DNA of 25,369 nucleotides from DALYJJ01 sp031969915 (GTDB lineage: Bacteria; Acidobacteriota; Terriglobia; Bryobacterales; Bryobacteraceae), in contig DALYJJ010000094.1 in the NCBI GenBank assembly GCA_031969915.1, forward strand, positions 1 through 25,369, read 5' to 3'. Positions 16,086 to 22,698 of this stretch are shown piece after piece (position 1 is the stretch's first letter; every line of letters begins with the position of its first letter). The notes beneath the pieces are model-generated. The model saw nothing but the letters and a program-made list of their open reading frames with translations. It did not search any database and was not told the DNA's origin. The position numbers and the translations under genes are program-made.

Positions 16086-16843
16086 ATCCGCGAGTCCTCC
16101 TCTTGCTGGCCGCCGTGCCCGTGCTGGGACAGCCGCCCGCCGGCTACGTGCTGGAGTGGAGCGACGATTTCAATGGCGCCGCGCTGGATACGGCGAAATG
16201 GATGTATCGCACCGACGTGAAGCTGGAGAGCTCGCAGCGGCCCGGGAACATCGAGGTCTCCGGCGGCCATCTGATCATCCATCTTCGCAAGCAGGCCCAT
16301 GGCGGCAAGGAGTACACGGGCGGCGGAGTGATCAGCCGGCGGCGGTTCCGCTACGGCTACTATGAGGCGCGCGTGAAGATGCACGGGGCGGCCGGTTGGC
16401 ACCAATCGGTCTGGGCGATGTTCGCGGACGACGGCTCCACCACTTACCCGAAAGAGATGCGCACCGAGATCGACGGGATGGAGTTCGATTCGGACGTGGT
16501 GTGGAAGGGGCACATGGGTCTGATCAAGTGGCAGGGCCCGGAGAAGAGCACGAGCCTCACCTGCACTCCCGGTGTCTATCGCGGCGCGCTCGGCTTCGAC
16601 GCGTCCGCCGGTTTTCACACCTACGGCTTCGAGTGGACACCGGCAAACGTCCGCTACTATCTGGACGGCGATCTACGGTGCGTGCTGCCCTACCCGCCCA
16701 CCGATGGCGAGCACGACGAGATCAACTTCTGGATCACGGCCATCGCCGCCGAGAAGCTCTCCGGCAAGGCCGACGATTCGCAGCTCCCGGGGCGCATGAC
16801 GGTGGACCGGGCCGCCTTCTACCGGAAGGACGGTCCGCCATGA
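16082..16843 (+). CDS. Glycoside hydrolase family 16 protein (second of two)
   Basis: The ATG at 16082 overlaps the oxidoreductase stop (ATGA) and gives 253 residues. It has a signal peptide (PRVLLLLAAVPVLGQ), one GH16 domain and the catalytic motif EIDGME with E129, D131 and E134. Compared with the first GH16 gene it keeps WSDDFNGAALDTAKW, GGKEYTGGGVISR, YGYYEARV and LPGRMTVD. It differs in the loops after the catalytic motif, where it carries an added segment (about residues 145-175, STSLTCTPGVYRGALGF). The two paralogues flank the propeller hydrolase and the oxidoreductase, so the duplicate was kept, probably with a different cleavage preference. The next start, of the MFS gene, lies 3 nt after the stop. 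Confidence 0.92.
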   Translation: MNPRVLLLLAAVPVLGQPPAGYVLEWSDDFNGAALDTAKWMYRTDVKLESSQRPGNIEVSGGHLIIHLRKQAHGGKEYTGGGVISRRRFRYGYYEARVKMHGAAGWHQSVWAMFADDGSTTYPKEMRTEIDGMEFDSDVVWKGHMGLIKWQGPEKSTSLTCTPGVYRGALGFDASAGFHTYGFEWTPANVRYYLDGDLRCVLPYPPTDGEHDEINFWITAIAAEKLSGKADDSQLPGRMTVDRAAFYRKDGPP

Positions 16844-16860
16844 CCTATGTCCTCCGCTGA
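16840..16860 (+). other. Possible six-codon coupling ORF between GH16 and MFS genes
   Basis: ATG 16840 overlaps the GH16 stop (ATGA) and opens a six-codon reading frame (MTYVLR) ending at TGA 16858-16860, inside the first codons of the MFS gene. The purine run GGAAGGA at 16824-16830 lies 9 nt from this ATG but 16 nt from the MFS ATG at 16847. It could work as a coupling device in which terminating ribosomes restart at 16847; chance is also possible. Confidence 0.3.
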
Positions 16861-18160
16861 AGTCCGCCCAGCCTCCGCGGGCGCCGCGGCGGGGGCGGTG
16901 GGGCGCTGGCCGCACCTGCGGTGGTGGATCATCGCTCTGCTGTTCCTCTCCACGGTGATCAACTACATGGACCGGCAGAACCTGTCGATCCTAGCGCGCA
17001 CCATTCAGGACGACCTTCGGATCTCCGACATCGAGTACTCCTACGTGGTCCAGGCGTTTCTGCTCGCCTACACGGTGGCGTACCTCTTTGCCGGCCGCCT
17101 CACGGATTACCTGGGAACGCGCGCGGCGATGGCGGTGTTTATCGTCTGGTGGTCCATCGCGGACATGCTGACGTCGCTGAGCCGCGGCCTGCTTTCCTTG
17201 GGCTTTTTCCGCTTTCTGCTGGGCGCGGGCGAGCCGGGAAACTACACGGCCGCACCGAAGGCGGTGTCGGAGTGGTTTCCGCCCAAGGAGCGCGGTCTTG
17301 CGATCGGCATCTATACGGCGGGCGCGACACTGGGTGCAGCCATTGCGCCGCCCGTGATCGCCTACCTGGCGGCCAACTTCCACTGGCGCACGGTGTTTCT
17401 GTTCACAGGCTCGCTCGGTCTCCTTTGGGTGATCCCCTGGCTTTGGCTGTATCGCCGTCCGGAGGAACATCCGCGCATCACGGACGAGGAGCGCCGCTAC
17501 ATCGCGGGAGGCGTGTCCGGCCCGCGCGAGGACGACCTGCCGGCCGAAGGCCGTTGGCGCTACATACTGAGCCGCCGCGAGACGTGGATCTTGATGTTGG
17601 GCCGGATGCTCACTGACCCGGTGTGGTACTTCTACCTGTTCTGGTTTCCGAAATACCTGACCGACGCGCGGCAACTCTCGCTCGCGGAAGTGGGGAAGAT
17701 CGCTTGGATGGTATACCTGGCTGCCGATATCGGATGCATCCTCGGCGGCTACCTCTCCGGCGTGCTGATCCGGCGCGGCCTCGTCCCGGTGCGCAGCCGG
17801 ATCTGGGTGATGGGCATCGCCGCGGTTCTGCTGCCGCTGAGCCCGCTGATCAACGCCGTGCCGACCGCGCTGATGGCGGTGGGGATCGCCTCCATCGCCG
17901 CGTTCGCTCACATGGCCTGGCTCATCTCGCTGAGTGCGATCATTGTCGACGTCTATCCAAAGCCCCTGGTCGGCACGGTCTTCGGGCTGGTCGCCGCGGG
18001 TTCCGGATTCGGCGGTATGCTGTCCACGAATTTGGTGGGGCGCGCCGTGACCTACTATTCTTATGCTCCGGTGTTCATTGCGATGGGCGTGCTTCACCCC
18101 GTCGTATACCTTCTGATCCGAACCATCAAACCGCGCCCGGCCGCATCCCATGAAACGTAG
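16847..18160 (+). CDS. MFS transporter, anion:cation symporter (ACS, hexuronate-type) family
   Basis: This 437-residue protein has about 12 hydrophobic segments. Family marks are INYMDRQNLSILARTIQDDL in and after helix 1, the cytoplasmic motif AGRLTDYLGTR between helices 2 and 3, and FRFLLGAGEPGNYTAAPKAVSEWFPPKERGLAIG near helices 4-5, a sequence typical of ACS members such as ExuT and related sugar-acid carriers. It should import an organic anion with protons across the inner membrane; uronates or aldonates are the usual substrates. In this locus it is the likely entry route for the final breakdown product, which hints at an acidic sugar, though substrate prediction inside MFS is weak. It starts 3 nt after the second GH16 gene and its end overlaps the next gene by 11 nt. 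Confidence 0.92.
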   Translation: MSSAEVRPASAGAAAGAVGRWPHLRWWIIALLFLSTVINYMDRQNLSILARTIQDDLRISDIEYSYVVQAFLLAYTVAYLFAGRLTDYLGTRAAMAVFIVWWSIADMLTSLSRGLLSLGFFRFLLGAGEPGNYTAAPKAVSEWFPPKERGLAIGIYTAGATLGAAIAPPVIAYLAANFHWRTVFLFTGSLGLLWVIPWLWLYRRPEEHPRITDEERRYIAGGVSGPREDDLPAEGRWRYILSRRETWILMLGRMLTDPVWYFYLFWFPKYLTDARQLSLAEVGKIAWMVYLAADIGCILGGYLSGVLIRRGLVPVRSRIWVMGIAAVLLPLSPLINAVPTALMAVGIASIAAFAHMAWLISLSAIIVDVYPKPLVGTVFGLVAAGSGFGGMLSTNLVGRAVTYYSYAPVFIAMGVLHPVVYLLIRTIKPRPAASHET

Positions 18161-20534
18161 ACAATTTCTCCTTACCCCCGCCTGCGCCCTGCTTGCAAAG
18201 GCGCAGGCGTCTTCGCGCCGCAGTGTGAGCGGCGTTTATCCGCACCTGGCCATGTTCAACTCACAAGGAGAGTGCGGCACCGGCGCCGTGGTGCCGTGGG
18301 CCGGCCGGCTTTGGGTGGTTACCTACTCACCGCATCAGCCGGGCGGCTCCGACGACCGCCTGTACGAGATCGACCCAGCGCTGAACCAGACGATCCGTCG
18401 TGAGAGCATCGGCGGCACGCCCGCCAACCGCATGATCCATCGCGAATCGAAGCAGCTCTTCATCGGACCGTACGCGATTGACGAGAAGGGCGCGGTGCGC
18501 GCAATTCCCTACAAGCAGATGTTCGGAAGGCCGACCGGCAACGCGCGCCACCTCACCGATCCCGCGGGTAAGCTGTACGTGGCCAGCATGGAAGAGGGCT
18601 TCTATGAAGTAGACGTCCGGACGCTCGCAGTGAAGCAGTTGTATGAGGACGCCAACATCCCGCAGATTGCCGGCAAGACGAAAGACCACGGCGGCCCGTT
18701 GCTGCCGGGTTATCACGGCAAGGGTTTCTATTCCGGGCAAGGCCGTGTCATTTACGCCAACAACGGCGAGGTGGGCGACGCTACGCTGCCGCCGGACGCG
18801 CCGTCCGGGTGCCTGGCGGAATGGGACGGCAAAGCGTGGAAAGTGGTTCGCCGCAACCAGTTCACCGAAGTCACCGGTCCAGGCGGCATCGAAGGCAACG
18901 CAAATCCCGCCAAGGACCCGGTGTGGACGATCGGTTGGGATCATCGCTCACTGATTCTGATGGTGCTCGACCAGGGTGTCTGGCACTCCTACCGGCTTCC
19001 CAAGGCCGCCCACACCTACGATGGCGCGCACGGTTGGAACACTGAGTGGCCGCGGATCCGGGAGATCGGCGAGAAGGACCTGCTCATGACCATGCATGGG
19101 ACCTTCTGGGCGTTTCCGCGCACGTTCACGGCATCGACCTCGGCGGGGATCGCTCCCCGTTCGACCTATCTTCGCGTGGTCGGCGACTTCGCCCGATGGG
19201 GCGAACGCCTGGTATTGGGCTGCGACGACACGGCCATGAACGAGTTCTACAACGTGCGCCGCGCCAAAGGAAAAATCGCTGGCCCCGGGCAGTCGCAGTC
19301 GAACCTGTGGTTCCTCGATCCCGCCCGCCTCAGCCAGCTCGGTCCGCCCATCGGCCGCGGCGGCGTTTGGATTCGCGACGACGTGAAGGCCGGCGTCGCG
19401 TCCGAACCCTATCTCTTTAGCGGATACGACCACCGGCTGCTGCACCTGGCGCATCAGTCGGCGGGTGAGGTGACCTTCCGCCTTGAGGTGGACCGGGCCG
19501 GGAACGGAACGTGGGCGCCGCTGCGGGACGTTACGGTACCCTCGCGCGGATACGCATTCACGATGTTTGCGCCGGCCGAGCGCGGCGCCTGGGTCCGTAT
19601 CTCCACGCGGCAGCCCGCGCGGCAGGCGACGGCGTTCTTCCAGTACGCCGCCGCGGACCGGCGCGCACCCGCTCCCGCGCGGCCCCGCACAGGAGGCCCC
19701 GGCGGTTACCTCTGGGCGCGCGGCGAAAAGAAGGGGACCTTGCTCCTGGCGGGCGCGACGTCCTTGTATGAACTCGATGCGGAGCTCAACCTCAAGCCGC
19801 TGAGCGACCCGAAGCTGCATGGCTGGGTGCGGCAGAACCTCGCTCCGCCGGCAGGCGTGCTCGAGGCCGATGCGGCCTCCGTGCTCTACACCGACGAGAA
19901 AGGCGCGCGCTGGCGGCTTCCGAAAGGAGATCCCTCGTTCGACAAAGCAACTGGCGTGCGCATCTCGCGCGAAGTGAGCACGGAGCGCGATCTCTTCAAC
20001 GCGCACGGCACCTTCTATGAGCTGCCGGCGAACAACTCGGGCGGCGTCGCGTTCGTGCGGCCTGTGACCACGCATAACCTGCCGATCACCGATTACTGCT
20101 CGTGGCGCGGCCTCACGGTGATCAGCGGGCTGCCTGAGGTTACGCTACCCGCGGGCGAGTTCATCCGTTCCACCGACGGCAAGGTGCGCCTCTGGCTGGG
20201 CGTCTCCGACGACCTCTGGCAGTTCGGCAAGCCGGTGGGTAGCGGCGGCCCGTGGCGCAATACAGCGGTGAAAGCAGGCCAACCGTCGGATCCTTACTTG
20301 ATGACCGGGTACGACCGGAAGACCCTGACGCTCTCTCATCAGCAGGCGGCGACGGTGAAGGTCCGCGTGGAGATTGACCTGACCGGCGCGGGCCTTTGGG
20401 TGGACTATCGGATCTTTGACGTCCCCGCCGGAAGGCCCGTGGAACACGAGTTCCCAGCGGGGTTCAACGCGTACTGGCTGCGAACGGTGGCGCTGTCGGA
20501 TGCGACGGCGACGGCGATGTTGGTGTATCGGTAG
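18150..20534 (+). CDS. Tat-exported protein of unknown function with internal duplication
   Basis: The ATG at 18150 lies inside the end of the MFS gene (11-nt overlap) and gives 794 residues. The N-terminus MKRRQFLLTPACALLAKAQA is a twin-arginine signal. The first 300 residues have short repeats suggestive of a beta-propeller (RLWVVTYSP, KLYVASMEEGFYEVD, WTIGWDHRSLILMV). After that a module of about 180 residues occurs twice: residues 316-500 and 619-793. Both begin HGTF[WY], carry an [IV]GxGGxW motif and VKAGxxSxPYL, then GYD, H-Q and a beta-sandwich ending FFQY or MLVY. I do not recognise a named family. Its place at the end of the glycan operon suggests a periplasmic or surface role, such as binding or cutting the glycan. 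The 3' end overlaps the convergent regulator gene by 71 bp. Confidence 0.85.
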   Translation: MKRRQFLLTPACALLAKAQASSRRSVSGVYPHLAMFNSQGECGTGAVVPWAGRLWVVTYSPHQPGGSDDRLYEIDPALNQTIRRESIGGTPANRMIHRESKQLFIGPYAIDEKGAVRAIPYKQMFGRPTGNARHLTDPAGKLYVASMEEGFYEVDVRTLAVKQLYEDANIPQIAGKTKDHGGPLLPGYHGKGFYSGQGRVIYANNGEVGDATLPPDAPSGCLAEWDGKAWKVVRRNQFTEVTGPGGIEGNANPAKDPVWTIGWDHRSLILMVLDQGVWHSYRLPKAAHTYDGAHGWNTEWPRIREIGEKDLLMTMHGTFWAFPRTFTASTSAGIAPRSTYLRVVGDFARWGERLVLGCDDTAMNEFYNVRRAKGKIAGPGQSQSNLWFLDPARLSQLGPPIGRGGVWIRDDVKAGVASEPYLFSGYDHRLLHLAHQSAGEVTFRLEVDRAGNGTWAPLRDVTVPSRGYAFTMFAPAERGAWVRISTRQPARQATAFFQYAAADRRAPAPARPRTGGPGGYLWARGEKKGTLLLAGATSLYELDAELNLKPLSDPKLHGWVRQNLAPPAGVLEADAASVLYTDEKGARWRLPKGDPSFDKATGVRISREVSTERDLFNAHGTFYELPANNSGGVAFVRPVTTHNLPITDYCSWRGLTVISGLPEVTLPAGEFIRSTDGKVRLWLGVSDDLWQFGKPVGSGGPWRNTAVKAGQPSDPYLMTGYDRKTLTLSHQQAATVKVRVEIDLTGAGLWVDYRIFDVPAGRPVEHEFPAGFNAYWLRTVALSDATATAMLVYR
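19095..19650 (+). repeat. First copy of the internal module in the Tat-exported protein
   Basis: This codes for residues 316 to about 500. Shared positions with the second copy include HGTFW, IGRGGVW, VKAGVASEPYLFSGYD and LAHQSAGEVTFRLEVD. The copies align almost without gaps over the last 105 residues and differ in length only in the linker after the HGTF start. Confidence 0.7.
20004..20528 (+). repeat. Second copy of the internal module in the Tat-exported protein
   Basis: This codes for residues 619-793. Matching positions are HGTFY, VGSGGPW, VKAGQPSDPYLMTGYD and LSHQQAATVKVRVEID. The divergence at protein level marks this as an old duplication, not a recent DNA repeat. Confidence 0.7.
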
Positions 20535-21924
20535 GCCGGGCCATCGCCTGGCCTCGCGGCGGTGTGAGGCCCATGTTGTCGAGCAGAGCCCGGTAGCGGG
20601 CGTTGTCGCGCAGACCTGTGAAGACCGGGTCGACAGCAATCCAGATCAGACTGAAGTGCCGGGCCTCGTGTGCCGACTCGAGTTCAGCGAGCGCACCTTC
20701 GCTGTCGCCGAGCAGCGACTTCCACGCCGCGCGGCGGATCGAGAACTTCCGCCGTGACTCAGGGTCGCTTTGCGTCAGGTCCAAGAGCCGGTGGAAACCG
20801 GGGCCAGCCTCACCGGGAACGCGCTGTTCAGGGAAATAGCAGCCGGCGATGGCCCGCACAGCCTGCTCGCGAAGCCCGAGCATGGCCAGGCTCTTGCTCC
20901 GCCAGTCCGCTCCTGCTGCGCATGATTCGAGCGACGAAGCTCGTTCCGAGGCGGCAATGGCCTCCTGGTAGCGGCCGGAGAAGTACAGCACACTCGCGCG
21001 AATGGCGTGCCGGCTGGCGCGAAACGGGTTGACCGCCAGGGCGGAGTCGATGGCGGCCAGCGCTTCGTGCTGGCGGCCCTGGGCGGCCAGCAGCATCGCC
21101 AGGTTGGCGTTTACCTCGTGATCGCCCGGCGCCAGCTCCAAGGCCCGCCGCAAGTGGCGCTCGCCATCCGCGAAGGCCCAGCCGCGATAGAAGAGCATGA
21201 AACCGAGCGTGGCCTGGCAGCGCGCGCAGCGGTCGTCGAGCGCGACGCCCCGCTGGGCGGCGTCGATGGCCATGCGCGACCGCTCCGCGCTGTTGTCTCC
21301 CAAGCGGTGGATCGCCTGCGCGAGTGAACTGTAGGCGTCCGCTTGATCGGGCCGCAGCGTCGCGGCCCGCTGGAAGAAACGTACAGCCGCGGCGACTGAC
21401 GCCGGGTCGCGCTGCTGCAGCAACTCGCGGCCCTTGCGGAGCGCCTCCTCGGCTTCCCGTCCACGCGCCTGCCGGCCGGTCCAGACGGCCCACGCCCAAC
21501 CGCAGCCCACGGTCAGGAGGACCGCCGCCAGCCCCAGCGCCACGCGTAGTAGCCTCGAACGAGCAGCCGGCGCAACCGCCGGCGCAGCCGTTCCTACCAC
21601 GGGCACGGCCAGCCGGTAACCGACGCGAGGCACCGTTTCCACCAGGTCCGGACCATCCCCATTGGAAAGCGCCTTGCGAACCTGGGAGATGCATTTGTTC
21701 AGGCTGCTTTCATCGACCGTGACTCCGGGCCACAACTGGTGAAAGAGCGCCTCGCGGGACACAACTTCACCGCCTGCGTCAGCAAGCAGCCGGAGCGCCT
21801 GTGCGGCTCGCCAGCCCAACTCCGTAGAGCGCCCCTCGCAGATGACCAGGCGCCGGCGCCAGTCAATGGTGTACGGACCCAGCCGATCGATCCCGTCGGA
21901 AGCCATGGCGACCCAGGGGCTCAT
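20464..21924 (-). CDS. CadC-like membrane transcriptional regulator: winged helix, one TM helix, TPR repeats
   Basis: Read from ATG 21924-21922 the protein has 486 residues; ATG 21906 is an alternative start, and the longer frame up to 22131 is unlikely since it would cross the promoter of the divergent gene. Residues 15-107 form an OmpR/CadC-type winged helix (RLGPYTIDWRRRLVI, LLADAGGEVVSREALFHQLWP, VDESSLNKCISQVRKAL, IVETVPRVGYRL-like end read as LVETVPRVGYRLAVP). One transmembrane helix lies at about 125-148, and the rest has TPR units (AAVRFFQRAATLRPDQADAY, ERHLRRALELAPGDHEVNAN, HEALAAIDSALAVNPF). Such proteins bind DNA from the membrane and sense through the periplasmic part. The C-terminal tail is rich in P, S and T and is read antisense to the end of the preceding gene. 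The divergent PEP-CTERM gene is a possible target. Confidence 0.9.
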   Translation of the reverse strand: MSPWVAMASDGIDRLGPYTIDWRRRLVICEGRSTELGWRAAQALRLLADAGGEVVSREALFHQLWPGVTVDESSLNKCISQVRKALSNGDGPDLVETVPRVGYRLAVPVVGTAAPAVAPAARSRLLRVALGLAAVLLTVGCGWAWAVWTGRQARGREAEEALRKGRELLQQRDPASVAAAVRFFQRAATLRPDQADAYSSLAQAIHRLGDNSAERSRMAIDAAQRGVALDDRCARCQATLGFMLFYRGWAFADGERHLRRALELAPGDHEVNANLAMLLAAQGRQHEALAAIDSALAVNPFRASRHAIRASVLYFSGRYQEAIAASERASSLESCAAGADWRSKSLAMLGLREQAVRAIAGCYFPEQRVPGEAGPGFHRLLDLTQSDPESRRKFSIRRAAWKSLLGDSEGALAELESAHEARHFSLIWIAVDPVFTGLRDNARYRALLDNMGLTPPRGQAMARPTDTPTSPSPSHPTAPPFAASTR

Positions 21925-21937
21925 CGTAGCATGAGGT

Positions 21938-21976
21938 TTCACGCACGGGAATCCCCGCGATTCACGGCAATTCACG
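21938..21976. promoter_or_regulatory. Three TTCACG elements between the regulator and PEP-CTERM genes
   Basis: TTCACG occurs at 21938-21943, 21961-21966 and 21971-21976. The last two lie exactly 10 bp apart within the longer match ATTCACGRC. OmpR/PhoB-type winged helices commonly bind tandem repeats with this spacing, so this is a candidate site for the CadC-like protein encoded next to it. Confidence 0.4.
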
Positions 21977-21984
21977 ACTTTTCC

Positions 21985-22013
21985 TTGCCTGCCAGACCGT
22001 CCGCGCGTAGCAT
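21985..22013 (+). promoter_or_regulatory. Sigma-70-like promoter of the PEP-CTERM gene
   Basis: TTGCCT at 21985-21990 and TAGCAT at 22008-22013 are separated by 17 bp, the optimal spacing. Transcription would start near 22020, leaving a leader of about 24 nt that contains the GGAGG ribosome binding site. Confidence 0.55.
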
Positions 22014-22032
22014 TTGGAACCTGGCCCGAATC

Positions 22033-22037
22033 GGAGG
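22033..22037 (+). promoter_or_regulatory. Ribosome binding site (GGAGG) of the PEP-CTERM gene
   Basis: GGAGG ends 6 nt before ATG 22044 and so decides the start over the in-frame ATG at 22014. Confidence 0.75.
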
Positions 22038-22043
22038 TCCACG

Positions 22044-22697
22044 ATGAAACCAACTCTGATGACGATGGCGATCGCTCTCCCGCTGGCGGTGCAGACCACA
22101 GCCTGGGCGGCGCCGATTCGAAACACCGCAAACCTGGTCTCGGTCACCATCTTCGAAGCAACGTTCGGCGTGGTGGGCACGACCTACGCGCCGAACGCCC
22201 CGCAGATAACAGCGCGGCGGGCCGGCCCGTTGACGTCGACCAACTTCGACTTCAGCTTCTTCGCCGGCGAATACTACGATGTGTTTTACTCCGACGCGGC
22301 GGGCGCACCGGACGCGAATGGGTCCTACGTGACGGTCGAAGGCGTGTGGCCCGCGCCGGGCCAGAACTCGGGAGGCTTCAACATCGCCGAGATCCGCTTG
22401 AACTTCGCGGGCAACGTGACGGATTTCGCGGATTTCGTGGCGAGCTTCGCCTACGGGAGCGTGTGCTCGGGCGCTCCAACCTGCCTGGTAGGCTCGGAAA
22501 ACCTCGCCGTGGACCAGAACCTGAGCACGTTTCCTCGATTCGGGTTCACCAGCCCCACGAACCCCAACGAGCGCTTCCGCCTCACCGCCGGCTTCAACGG
22601 GATCTCGGACCTTGCGGAAGTGCCTGAACCGGCTCCCTTCCTGCTGGCCGCCGCGGGCCTCGGCGCAATCGGGCTGTTGCGGCGCCGGAAGGCGTGA
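22044..22697 (+). CDS. PEP-CTERM sorting-domain protein of unknown function
   Basis: This 217-residue protein has a signal peptide (MAIALPLAVQTTAWAAP) and a C-terminal PEP-CTERM anchor: VPEPAPF, a hydrophobic stretch LLAAAGLGAIGLL and the basic tail RRRKA. The middle is rich in N, F, T and G (TSTNFDFSFFAGEYYDVFY, FNIAEIRLNFAGNVTDF) and looks like a beta-rich extracellular protein; I recognise no enzyme motif. A single cysteine pair (VCSGAPTC) may form a disulfide. PEP-CTERM proteins are processed by exosortase (EpsH) systems and are tied to exopolysaccharide export; no exosortase gene is in the window. The gene has its own promoter and ribosome binding site, and its stop lies one base from that of the convergent M13 peptidase. 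Confidence 0.88.
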   Translation: MKPTLMTMAIALPLAVQTTAWAAPIRNTANLVSVTIFEATFGVVGTTYAPNAPQITARRAGPLTSTNFDFSFFAGEYYDVFYSDAAGAPDANGSYVTVEGVWPAPGQNSGGFNIAEIRLNFAGNVTDFADFVASFAYGSVCSGAPTCLVGSENLAVDQNLSTFPRFGFTSPTNPNERFRLTAGFNGISDLAEVPEPAPFLLAAAGLGAIGLLRRRKA

Positions 22698-22698
22698 G

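Noticed and set aside
8467..20534. SusD homologue or sulfatase in the glycan locus
   Set aside because: No protein with a SusD lipoprotein signature or a sulfatase C/S-x-P-x-R motif was found. The receptor is Oar-like and the set is complete without gaps between genes.
21925..22131. N-terminal extension of the CadC-like regulator
   Set aside because: It would cross the PEP-CTERM promoter and the first codons of that gene. The winged-helix domain begins just after ATG 21924.
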